A stretch of 25,370 nucleotides of DNA, from the NCBI GenBank assembly GCA_001563885.1, contig LKMM01000005.1:1-25370 (forward strand). The letters are read 5' to 3'. Both the position numbers and the translations under genes were made by a program. Shown here piece after piece: positions 8,352-15,281 of this stretch. How positions within the stretch are numbered: position 1 is the first letter of the stretch; every line of letters begins with the position of its first letter. This DNA comes from Natrialbaceae archaeon B1-Br10_E2g27 (GTDB taxonomy: Archaea; Halobacteriota; Halobacteria; Halobacteriales; Natrialbaceae). The notes beneath the pieces are model-generated. The model was not told the origin of the DNA. It was given only the letters and a program-made list of their open reading frames with translations, and did not search any database.

Positions 8352-8412
8352 AAAGAGTTAGGTGTCGCTGTCTCTTGTGTACTGTCATCCGAACAGTAGA
8401 TAGTTAGTTTAT

Positions 8413-10479
8413 ATGATCGATACTGATAGTTCATATACACTCGAGGGTGTGTTCGAACGTGTCGAGCAGCTGTTGCTAGCGTATACTGGAGAGCGTGGCT
8501 CGGACAAAAAGCAGGTACTCGATGGCCTCGGTACCGACTCTGAGCCATCTCATCGGAGTGATGACGGCCTCCCAGCCTCGGCGACCGAGACGTTTCGAGA
8601 CCGGCTCGAACGGCTCGTTAACCGGTTCGAGCTTGATGAGGCCGAACAGACTGTCTTCCTGTTGGCACTTACACCGGATCTCGACGCCCGGTTTAGTCAC
8701 GCATTTAGTCGGCTTCACGGCAGTCGGACGCTCCGACGACCGACGGTAGACATTCTTGCTGATATCCTCGAACGAACTGGATACCGGCCGACAACTGCTC
8801 TCGAGACGGTTTCAGCGTCGTCTCCGCTCGTCCGGTGGCAACTACTCGAGGTTCGACCTCGAGGGACCGACACACCATTTCGTTCCCGGATTGTCAGTGT
8901 CACACAGCGTGTCTTGACGTACCTGCTCGGAGGGGAGGTATCGACACTGGAGACCGAATATACTGTCATCGACACTGACAAATCGATAGCGACGCTTCCA
9001 GTCAGCGAGAAAACGCGCACACGGTTGCAGAACTTACCCGCTGACCCACCCAACCAACCGGCAATACACTACTTTTCGGGCGTAGACACGTCGGTTCAAC
9101 ACCGAGCAGTCGAGGCGACCACCACTGCATCCGGGACGTCGCTTGTCCGTACAGATGCGCTGTCGGTTGCCCACGACCGGGCCAGTCTCGATAGCGTCGT
9201 TCGTGAGGCACTGCTTCAAGATGCATCGATCCATCTCACCGCAGTTCACGAACTCATACCCGAGACGACCGATTCCGAGCCCACCCAGACTGGCGAGTCG
9301 ACCATGAGTATCGACGATCTCGTTCGGGAACTCGATACTGTTCCTGTCGACAGCTATTTGACTGGCACGACTCCCTGGACGCCGACCGTTCAGCTGTCGA
9401 CACACGAGTTTATCTTCCTCGAGTTCCCGAAACCGGGATACGAACTTCGACGTCAACTCTGGGAACAACGGACAGCAGAGCTTCCGGCCGGCGTCACGCC
9501 GACTGAGCTCGCTGGTACCTTCGAGTTGACCCAGGGTGAAGTCGACGCTGCCCTTACGACCGCTCGCGCGATTTCAAACGTCCACGAAGACGACGTTGAA
9601 ACGATTACGCGCGATGGCCTGTTCGAAGCCTGTAAACTCCAGTCCTCGGCAAATCTCGAGGCACTTGCCGAACGGATCGAGCCGAATTACTCCTGGGAGG
9701 ATATCTGGCTCCCCGAGGATACCGAATCACACTTACGAGAAGTCGCTGCACGGATTACGAATCGTGGGACCGTTTACTCCGAATGGGGATTCGAACAGAA
9801 GTTTGCCCGTGGTATTGGTGTTGTCGCTCTCTTTTCTGGTCCCTCTGGAACCGGCAAAACGATGGCTGCGGAAGTCCTGGCCAACCACGCCGGACTCGAT
9901 CTCTATCGCATCGATCTCTCGACTGTCGTCAGCAAGTACATTGGTGAAACCGAAGAAAACCTCGAGCAGATCTTTGACGAGGCTGAACAATCGAGTGCAA
10001 TTCTCTTATTCGACGAGGCCGATGCCGTCTTCGGCGAACGCTCGGAGGTATCCGATTCGACAGACAGGTATGCGAACGTCGAAGTGAACTATCTGCTCCA
10101 GCGAATCGAACACTACGACGGCGTCGTGTTGTTGACGACGAACTACGAATCGAACATTGATACGGCGTTTCTCCGACGCATTCACCTCCACGTCGAGTTC
10201 TCGCGACCCGACCGTGAGATTAGAGCCAAACTCTGGCGTGGCGTGTTCCCCGATGAGACACCGACCGACGACCTCGATTATGCGTTCTTGAGCGATCTCG
10301 AGCTCTCCGGTGGCGAGATCCGAAACGCTGCACAGACGGCCGCGTTCAACGCGGCAAGCGAGAACGATCCGGTGACGATGGCTCATCTCGTTCCCGCCGT
10401 CCGTCGGGAACTCGAGAAAACCGGCTCGCTGATCGATCCGACGACGTTTGGCGAGTATCGGGAACTTCTCACAAATTGA
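8413..10479 (+). CDS. AAA+ ATPase of the contractile injection system (Afp15/Pvc15-like)
   Basis: The 688-aa protein has the architecture of eCIS-associated AAA+ ATPases, which are needed for particle assembly or turnover in known systems. The N-terminal helical domain carries the family-like stretch RFELDEAEQTVFLLAL, then ARFSHAFSRLHGS, then RRPTVDILADIL (residues about 75-120). A first AAA-like module around 200-330 lacks a recognisable Walker A and seems degenerate. A winged-helix-like region with ELAGTFELTQGEVDAAL sits around 365-385. The active AAA+ module has Walker A GPSGTGKT (476-483), Walker B ILLFDEAD (530-537), sensor-1 region LLTTNYESNID and an arginine pair in FLRRIHLHVEF. The C-terminal lid has ELSGGEIRNAAQTAAFNA. 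The ATG at 8413 is the first Met after an in-frame TAG at 8401. The gene converges on the tube-sheath operon. Confidence 0.93.
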   Translation: MIDTDSSYTLEGVFERVEQLLLAYTGERGSDKKQVLDGLGTDSEPSHRSDDGLPASATETFRDRLERLVNRFELDEAEQTVFLLALTPDLDARFSHAFSRLHGSRTLRRPTVDILADILERTGYRPTTALETVSASSPLVRWQLLEVRPRGTDTPFRSRIVSVTQRVLTYLLGGEVSTLETEYTVIDTDKSIATLPVSEKTRTRLQNLPADPPNQPAIHYFSGVDTSVQHRAVEATTTASGTSLVRTDALSVAHDRASLDSVVREALLQDASIHLTAVHELIPETTDSEPTQTGESTMSIDDLVRELDTVPVDSYLTGTTPWTPTVQLSTHEFIFLEFPKPGYELRRQLWEQRTAELPAGVTPTELAGTFELTQGEVDAALTTARAISNVHEDDVETITRDGLFEACKLQSSANLEALAERIEPNYSWEDIWLPEDTESHLREVAARITNRGTVYSEWGFEQKFARGIGVVALFSGPSGTGKTMAAEVLANHAGLDLYRIDLSTVVSKYIGETEENLEQIFDEAEQSSAILLFDEADAVFGERSEVSDSTDRYANVEVNYLLQRIEHYDGVVLLTTNYESNIDTAFLRRIHLHVEFSRPDREIRAKLWRGVFPDETPTDDLDYAFLSDLELSGGEIRNAAQTAAFNAASENDPVTMAHLVPAVRRELEKTGSLIDPTTFGEYRELLTN

Positions 10480-10497
10480 GACAGTCGAACTGGTCAA

Positions 10498-10517
10498 TGA
10501 CACTCGCTGTCAAAAAA
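10498..10517 (-). terminator. Possible terminator of the sheath-tube operon: T6 tract with adjacent hairpin
   Basis: Transcripts of the minus-strand operon meet a run of six T (10517-10512) about 37 nt after the last stop codon, followed by the dyad TGACA-CTCGC-TGTCA (10498-10512). Archaeal termination relies mainly on T-rich tracts, so the T6 is the relevant element. The hairpin sits in the 74-bp gap between convergent genes and may separate them. Confidence 0.35.
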
Positions 10518-10553
10518 TCGAATCGTTGGCTGTGTAGCTGCCTCCGAAGCGGC

Positions 10554-11000
10554 TTACGGCTCTTTGCGTTCCATCTTCCGGTATGACACCGTGATGGTGA
10601 TCTTCATCGCTTCGCCGCCACTCAGACTATCGTCGTACTGATACTTGATGAGCTTTGCATCTTCGAACTCCCAGCGACCGATCCGTTCTTCGTCCGGTGC
10701 GTAGGCACTGATGCTGATTGCCTCTTCGTTCTCGCCTTCCTCCCACGAGGTGATCGTATCCCACCATTCGTCGATGGCGTTTTTCTCACCACGCGCATAG
10801 AGGCTCGCAGTGAACGTCCCGCCGTAGTCCGGATACTCTGCGTGTTTCGTGGGATAGCGCTTGCCCGAATCGCCCGAGTTGTGTTCGACGACTGGAATCA
10901 CCAGGTCGGGTAAATCGACCTGATAGAAGTGGTCGATTTCGTGCCCGCCGAGGTCCACTTTGAATCTGTCACAGACGGCTGGTGTTTCTGCATTAACCAT
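10554..11000 (-). CDS. CIS tail tube protein (gp19/Afp1-Afp5 family), copy 2
   Basis: The 148-aa product has the size and pattern of T4 gp19-like tube proteins, which stack as hexameric rings to form the inner tube. The N-terminal strand FKVDLGGHEIDHFYQVDLP leads to a variable loop with HNSGDSGKRYP. The central part GGTFTASLYARGEKNAIDEWWDTI contains the conserved helix. The C-terminal strands include RWEFEDAKLIKYQYD and end in MKITITVSYRKMERKEP. The neighbouring tube gene ends 6 nt upstream, and a GGAGGA Shine-Dalgarno (11011-11016) lies inside that gene's end, so translation is coupled. It is the last gene of the sheath-tube-tube operon. Two different tube paralogues are usual in eCIS, where one forms the shaft and the other caps or adapts. 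Confidence 0.88.
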   Translation of the reverse strand: MVNAETPAVCDRFKVDLGGHEIDHFYQVDLPDLVIPVVEHNSGDSGKRYPTKHAEYPDYGGTFTASLYARGEKNAIDEWWDTITSWEEGENEEAISISAYAPDEERIGRWEFEDAKLIKYQYDDSLSGGEAMKITITVSYRKMERKEP

Positions 11001-11006
11001 CGGTCA

Positions 11007-11450
11007 CTAATCCTCCTGCTCCATGTAGTCGACGGAGACGACGAACGTTTCAGTTAACGTATCCGACGTCGTTGCGTTGAGCGTCGGTGGACGGTACTCT
11101 TTCACCCAGCAGCCTTCGAGTTTGAGCTTCCAGATCGTCTCGTCGGCGACGTTCTTGACGAAGATGATGGCGTCTTTTTTGATCTCGCCGGTGTCAGGTG
11201 TCTCCTGGGCTTCGACGAACTCGTCGTAGAGGATCGTATTCTGGTCACGTCGCATATCGCGCTGGACGACCATATCTCCGTATTTGGGGATCCCCTTCGA
11301 TTCCTGTCGTGGAGCCTTCGTCCCGTCGTTGTGATAGACCGGTTCGTACTCCATGTCCGGAATCTGGATGTCCTTTACCGTCGGGACTTCGTCCCCCCCG
11401 TATTCGAGTTTGTAATATGAACTCTTTATTAGATTGTCTGTTTCTGGCAT
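11007..11450 (-). CDS. CIS tail tube protein (gp19/Afp1-Afp5 family), copy 1
   Basis: The 147-aa product resembles phage gp19-like tube proteins. It starts YYKLEYGGDEVPTVKDIQIPDM, has a loop YHNDGTKAPRQESKGIPKYGD, then the helix-bearing TILYDEFVEAQETPDTGEIKK, and ends with the strand TETFVVSVDYMEQED. It shares the same order of elements with its downstream neighbour but is clearly diverged, so the duplication is old. It begins 22 nt after the sheath stop, with a GAGGGG ribosome-binding site just ahead of the ATG at 11450. Its place between sheath and second tube gene is the standard CIS order. Confidence 0.88.
   Translation of the reverse strand: MPETDNLIKSSYYKLEYGGDEVPTVKDIQIPDMEYEPVYHNDGTKAPRQESKGIPKYGDMVVQRDMRRDQNTILYDEFVEAQETPDTGEIKKDAIIFVKNVADETIWKLKLEGCWVKEYRPPTLNATTSDTLTETFVVSVDYMEQED
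11011..11016 (-). promoter_or_regulatory. Shine-Dalgarno GGAGGA for the second tube gene
   Basis: GGAGGA on the minus strand lies 10 nt before the ATG at 11000 and within the final codons of the upstream tube gene. It supports the chosen start and suggests translational coupling within the operon, in contrast to the leaderless genes nearby. Confidence 0.6.
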
Positions 11451-11472
11451 TGATTACCCCTCGTAGTTGGCG

Positions 11473-13224
11473 TTATGCGCCCTGACCCTCGGTCCACTGG
11501 CTGATGCGGAAGATAACGAATTCGGCGGGCTTGACCGGTGCAACACCGATCTCGCAGATCAACCGTCCGTTGTCGATATCGTCCTGGGTCATCGTCGAGC
11601 GGTCACAGTTGACGTAGAAGGCCTCGTCTGCCGTCGATCCCATGAGGCCGCCGTTTCGCCAGACCGTCTTGAGGAACTGTTCGATCGTCTGCTCGACGCG
11701 AGCCCACAGATCCTGGTCGTTCGGTTCGAAGACGACCCACTGGGTCCCCTCGTCGATGGACTGTTTGAGATACAGGAACAGCCGTCGGACGTTGATGTAC
11801 TTCCACTCCGGATCGCTCGAGGTGGTTCGAGCACCCCAAACACGGATGCCACGACCCTGGAACTCACGGATACAGTTGACGCCTTTCGGGTTGAGGATGT
11901 CCTGTTCACCTTTAGTCAGGTTGACCTGCAGTCCCTGGGCACCGCGGACGACTTCGTTTGCGGGAGCGCCGTGGACGCCGGTTTCCTGGTCCGTACGGGC
12001 GTAGATACCGGCGACGTGTCCGCCTGGTGGGATGAGTTCGGTCGTCCCGGTTTCGGGGTCGATCACTTCAATCCATGGGTAGTAGTAGCCGGCGTACGTC
12101 GAGTCGACGGGCGTCTCCATCTTCTGGACCGGACCGGGGTTTTGCGGTGCCTGCAAGAGTGCAAACCGCTCACCCATGTTCTCACAGTGAGAGACGATAC
12201 GGTCGGTCAGACCGGGCACGTCGTTTTCGTCCGGCGCACAGACGATCGAGATATTGTCGATCTCTTCGAACGCGGCGAGGCCAGTTCGCTGTCCTGGGGT
12301 GTCGTCGCCTTCGTAATCGCCGAGCACTGGGCCCTCCGGACCGCCGTCAGTGACTGCTTTCTCACCGTCGCGGATCTGTTTGAGTTCTTCTTTGAGGTCG
12401 GCCTTTTTCTGTGACGTGGAGATATCAAGGGGCTTAGCAATATCTTTCATCTCCGATTTCGTCATGTCGTCCAGTTCGTCGTCACCTGGAATGTCCGGCG
12501 TGTCGTCATCATCGTCGCCGCCGTCATCACCGTTATCGCCGCCACTCGGTGACGAACCGCCGTCAGTCGCTGCCTGATTGTCGTCGTCGAGGCTGAGCCA
12601 GATCGTCTGATTCTCCGGCCGTCCCTCGCCGCTTCGTTCGATCTCGATGAAGTTCGAAGAACCCTCGAGTTTCTTTGCATAATACTGGGTCGAGCCTGGC
12701 TTCGCGTTCAGTTCGTCGAAACGCTCTTCCATATCCGGCATCGGATCGGGAGAGTCAGACCCTGGGTCGGTTACGTTCTCGGGGTCATCAGACCAGTATC
12801 GAACGACGAGATTAAAGATTGTGTTGTCATCGCTCGACATCGGTGCGTCGGTGATCGTAATCGAGATCGAGTTCCCCCAGTCGCCCGGCCCGACAGCTTT
12901 GGCCGAGATGACGTCGTTGCCGTTGCCGTCGGTCAACGTACCCGTCGCCGCCTCGTGTCGGTCGCGTTCCGTGACTCTCGAAACGAACGCACGGCTGCCA
13001 CCGTTCTCGAAGAATCCTTTGACCGAGTATGCGAGGAACGAATCCTCGATGAAACCCCCGTATTTACGCTTGAAGTCGTTGAAATCAGTTACCAACTGCG
13101 GCTCGAGTTGACCACGCTCCGTCTGGCCAAGGAAGCCAACGGTGCTGGTACTTACACCCTCGACTGATTTCGATCCACTCTCTGTCTCTTCGACATAAAC
13201 ACCTGGTGATAGATATTCCGGCAT
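11473..13224 (-). CDS. Contractile tail sheath protein (phage sheath/Afp2-4 family) with acidic, SAP-like insert
   Basis: The sheath surrounds the tube and contracts to drive it into a target. The 583-aa product opens with the hallmark EYLSPGVYVEE and STSTVGFLGQTERG. The family core continues through YGGF, FFENGGSRAFVSRV and PGDWGNSISI. The conserved C-terminal domain has NPKGVNCIREFQGRGIRVWG (445-464), DPEWKYINVRRLFLYLKQSI (471-490), WVVFEPND and the end GVAPVKPAEFVIFRISQWTEG. Between about 212 and 300 is an unusual insert. It has an Asp/Gly-rich linker (e.g. GDDGGDDDDD) and then a short helix-turn-helix unit, LDDMTKSEMKDIAKPLDIS, followed by KKADLKEELKQI. That unit reads like a SAP/HeH fold. 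A GAGG Shine-Dalgarno precedes the ATG at 13224. It is first in the sheath-tube-tube operon. Confidence 0.95.
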   Translation of the reverse strand: MPEYLSPGVYVEETESGSKSVEGVSTSTVGFLGQTERGQLEPQLVTDFNDFKRKYGGFIEDSFLAYSVKGFFENGGSRAFVSRVTERDRHEAATGTLTDGNGNDVISAKAVGPGDWGNSISITITDAPMSSDDNTIFNLVVRYWSDDPENVTDPGSDSPDPMPDMEERFDELNAKPGSTQYYAKKLEGSSNFIEIERSGEGRPENQTIWLSLDDDNQAATDGGSSPSGGDNGDDGGDDDDDTPDIPGDDELDDMTKSEMKDIAKPLDISTSQKKADLKEELKQIRDGEKAVTDGGPEGPVLGDYEGDDTPGQRTGLAAFEEIDNISIVCAPDENDVPGLTDRIVSHCENMGERFALLQAPQNPGPVQKMETPVDSTYAGYYYPWIEVIDPETGTTELIPPGGHVAGIYARTDQETGVHGAPANEVVRGAQGLQVNLTKGEQDILNPKGVNCIREFQGRGIRVWGARTTSSDPEWKYINVRRLFLYLKQSIDEGTQWVVFEPNDQDLWARVEQTIEQFLKTVWRNGGLMGSTADEAFYVNCDRSTMTQDDIDNGRLICEIGVAPVKPAEFVIFRISQWTEGQGA

Positions 13225-13264
13225 TGCTGTTGCCTCGTAGTTGCAATTTCCCCTTCAAAGAATA

Positions 13265-13277
13265 CGAATTAAATATT
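13265..13277 (-). promoter_or_regulatory. TATA-like box of the sheath-tube operon
   Basis: AATATTTAATTCG on the minus strand lies about 46 bp ahead of the sheath ATG. This leaves room for a roughly 20-nt leader containing the observed GAGG ribosome-binding site. Confidence 0.45.
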
Positions 13278-13505
13278 TCACCCTACACTTGAAGGTAAGA
13301 GTGAGAATATATACCACTTTTCGGAAAAGAGATGTAACCTCATTAGTCGATTCAGAATGATTTATCGGTACTAGATTTCAATATCAAAAGCTAACCTACC
13401 GCTTCACTAACGCGTTTGTACACGTCATACGACGACGTTTCCAGACCGGAGCTACGATGTCCTCAATTTCAACTTCGAAGTGTATTACCTCAATAATTCG
13501 AAAGG

Positions 13506-13517
13506 TTATTATAAAAG
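13506..13517 (+). promoter_or_regulatory. TATA-like box for the DUF4255 gene
   Basis: TTATTATAAAAG is the strongest TATA-like match in the spacer. It lies about 113 bp ahead of the ATG at 13630, which predicts an unusually long leader of about 90 nt in a region where most genes look leaderless. Confidence 0.45.
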
Positions 13518-13559
13518 CTGACCTAGCTATTGCATAGAAACACAGTTTCTCGAAAGGGG

Positions 13560-13605
13560 CCGCCAGCAAGCAACCTGCTTTCGGTGGACAACCAATCCCT
13601 GGCGG
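13560..13605 (+). promoter_or_regulatory. Foldable 5' leader of the DUF4255 gene
   Basis: CCGCCAG (13560-13566) pairs with CTGGCGG (13599-13605). The enclosed sequence contains a second perfect hairpin, AAGCA-ACC-TGCTT (13568-13580). The nested stems end 24 nt ahead of the start codon. It could be a regulatory leader or mere RNA structure. Confidence 0.35.
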
Positions 13606-13629
13606 TTCTAATCGAGAATAGAACAACTC

Positions 13630-14229
13630 ATGGCCAACTACAACGCGATTGCACGGGTGAGCGAAGAACTGATAGAGACGTTACAGACGGCGATGACGGA
13701 ACGAGACGACGTCATTTCGCTCGATCCGAGCGAAATCGTCCTCGCATCGCCAGACGACGTCAGTTCGAACACCGACATTCGATTGTCGCTGTATCTGTAC
13801 AAAGTCGAACAAAGCGGACACCAGCACCGTCGACCGATCACGAACAACGATACACGCCAGTCGCCGCCACTTTCGCTTACACTTCATTATTTGTTGACGG
13901 CGTACCCGTCGTCTACCGGTGCGAACGAGACGACGAATATGAGCGACCAGCACAACGCCCTCGGGTTGGCGATGCAGGCGCTGTACGACAATTCGGTTCT
14001 GGACACCGAGGCGTTAGGCGAGTCCTTCCGCGATGAGCGGACACTTACCATCTCGATGGACTCCGACTCGGAGAACAAAATCTCGAGAATCTGGGACTCG
14101 TTCCGAGACGTTCCACTCTATCCGTCCGTCACCTATCAGGTCGGCCCGGTTCTGATCGACTCGCGCAAAGAAGAACAGATCCAGCGCGTTACAGAACGCG
14201 ATTTCCGCCCGACTCAAAAAGAGCGGTAA
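13630..14229 (+). CDS. DUF4255 / Pvc16-type tail terminator protein of the CIS
   Basis: DUF4255 (Pvc16 N-terminal) proteins cap the distal end of the tube and sheath and stop polymerisation. The 199-aa product fits the family from end to end: an N-terminal helix ARVSEELIETLQTAM, a strand with DIRLSLYLYKVEQS, the signature PPLSLTLHYLLTAYPS, the helix HNALGLAMQALYDNSVLD and the end SRIWDSFRDVPLYPSVTYQVGPVLID. Only a short charged tail follows. It is divergent from the sheath operon and converges, 12 bp apart, on the YbjN-like gene. In classical eCIS clusters this gene lies near the ATPase, so the local order is rearranged. Confidence 0.92.
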   Translation: MANYNAIARVSEELIETLQTAMTERDDVISLDPSEIVLASPDDVSSNTDIRLSLYLYKVEQSGHQHRRPITNNDTRQSPPLSLTLHYLLTAYPSSTGANETTNMSDQHNALGLAMQALYDNSVLDTEALGESFRDERTLTISMDSDSENKISRIWDSFRDVPLYPSVTYQVGPVLIDSRKEEQIQRVTERDFRPTQKER

Positions 14230-14241
14230 ACTGCTTTCTGC

Positions 14242-15165
14242 TCAGGCGTTCTCGAGTGTAAGTGTCGCTACTGTCCGGACGGCTTCGGCTACTCCCTCAC
14301 GTACCGACTCCTGACGTGGCTGTATCGGTATCCGATAGTGGACTGTTCCTGTTTCGCACTCGAGTTCGAATCGTCCCCGCCAGTTTGCTGTGGTTTGTTT
14401 GGCGAGCGTCGATAGCACGTCGTCTCGTTCATCTTCCGGTATAGATGTCGGGTACACAGCGTGAATCGTACACCACTCGTCTTTCGCTGCCGGTTCGATC
14501 GAAACGTCCCAGTCTTGGTCGTCGTATGCGACTGTCAGGTGAAGCCGTTGCCCATCCGAACCGACCTCGTACGACTGACCCTCGGTCTCGAGCATGTCGA
14601 TGACTGGCTCAAGAGAGTCCTCGACAGCCGGGCAATCGTTGGCTGTCTGTGCCTCTCTGGATTCGGCAACCGGTCTATCGTCGCCCGCGGGTGTTCCTCT
14701 AGGAGTCGTTTGTCGGAGTCCGAACTCACCGACGTGTGGTTTCGGGTCGGCATCCTCGTCTGTCGAAAAGACTGTTTCGGTTAGTTCCTCCTCATCAGGA
14801 AGTCTCGCTCCCTGCTGGATGTGGGTCACGTGCCACGTGTCTGTTGCCCGAATCGGATCGGCTGGATCTGCAAGTCGGACCCGGAGATCTGCCTGTGTGG
14901 ACGGGAACGCATCCGCCAGATCGGCCTCGAGTTCGGCCTCGAGTACTACGTCGCAGTCTGGAACGAGATCCGTCGGGCGATCTTGCTGGTCAAGCCCAAA
15001 GAGCCGCTCACGAGCGATGTGTTCCCAGTGGTGCCATTCGACGACGAGCCGACAACTCGGTGGCTCAGTAGCAAAGAACCAGATTGTCTCCGCCTGGAGT
15101 GGGCGGTCTGTTGGTGTGTTCAATTGCAAGCTACGGGCGACGTGTAGCGCTTCTTGCGTGCTCAT
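14242..15165 (-). CDS. Protein with C-terminal YbjN-like (type III secretion chaperone-like fold) domain
   Basis: The 307-aa acidic protein has three sections. Residues 1-122 form an unrecognised domain rich in Trp/His (e.g. VVEWHHWEHIARERLFGL) with beta strands. Residues about 123-180 are an acidic, Pro-rich, probably disordered linker. Residues about 182-303 match the YbjN pattern: a helix, a strand LHLTVAYD, then DEWCTIHAVYPTSIPEDER, a helix, NWRGRFELECETG and VHYRIPI. YbjN domains share the fold of type III secretion chaperones and bind partner proteins. Here a cargo- or component-binding role is plausible but inferred. A TATA-like box sits about 26-30 bp upstream, suggesting a leaderless transcript. 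No catalytic residues are apparent. Confidence 0.78.
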   Translation of the reverse strand: MSTQEALHVARSLQLNTPTDRPLQAETIWFFATEPPSCRLVVEWHHWEHIARERLFGLDQQDRPTDLVPDCDVVLEAELEADLADAFPSTQADLRVRLADPADPIRATDTWHVTHIQQGARLPDEEELTETVFSTDEDADPKPHVGEFGLRQTTPRGTPAGDDRPVAESREAQTANDCPAVEDSLEPVIDMLETEGQSYEVGSDGQRLHLTVAYDDQDWDVSIEPAAKDEWCTIHAVYPTSIPEDERDDVLSTLAKQTTANWRGRFELECETGTVHYRIPIQPRQESVREGVAEAVRTVATLTLENA

Positions 15166-15188
15166 ACATTGGTATTTTTCTACGTTGT

Positions 15189-15200
15189 TCTATAATTTTT
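15189..15200 (-). promoter_or_regulatory. TATA-like box of the YbjN-like gene
   Basis: AAAAATTATAGA on the minus strand is centred about 29 bp ahead of the ATG at 15165, close to leaderless spacing. It implies that this gene has its own promoter and is not simply co-transcribed with the DUF4157-like gene 116 bp upstream. Confidence 0.45.
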
Positions 15201-15281
15201 CCACGTGAGCGCCACAAGAGAGTTCCCAACTGGACTCTCACAAATCGAGCCGCTGGCCATCTCTGGTTGCTGTTTAACAGG

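Larger units (their letters stand above)
13225..13629. other. Divergent AT-rich intergenic region between sheath operon and terminator gene
   Basis: About 405 bp hold no convincing gene. A 76-codon minus-strand frame (13396-13626) is basic and overlaps promoter-like DNA, so I do not accept it. The region contains a TATA-like box for each direction (listed separately), a structured leader ahead of the plus-strand gene, and an AT-rich middle (about 13300-13500) in which I recognise nothing specific. It is probably the control region of the particle's structural genes. Confidence 0.6.

Noticed and set aside
11467..12414. 315-codon plus-strand frame opposite the sheath gene
   Set aside because: The opposite strand encodes an unmistakable sheath protein with conserved termini. 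The plus frame is a third-position GC shadow.
13396..13626. 76-codon minus-strand frame in the sheath/terminator spacer
   Set aside because: It is basic, covers the promoter and leader of the plus-strand gene, and has no start signal.
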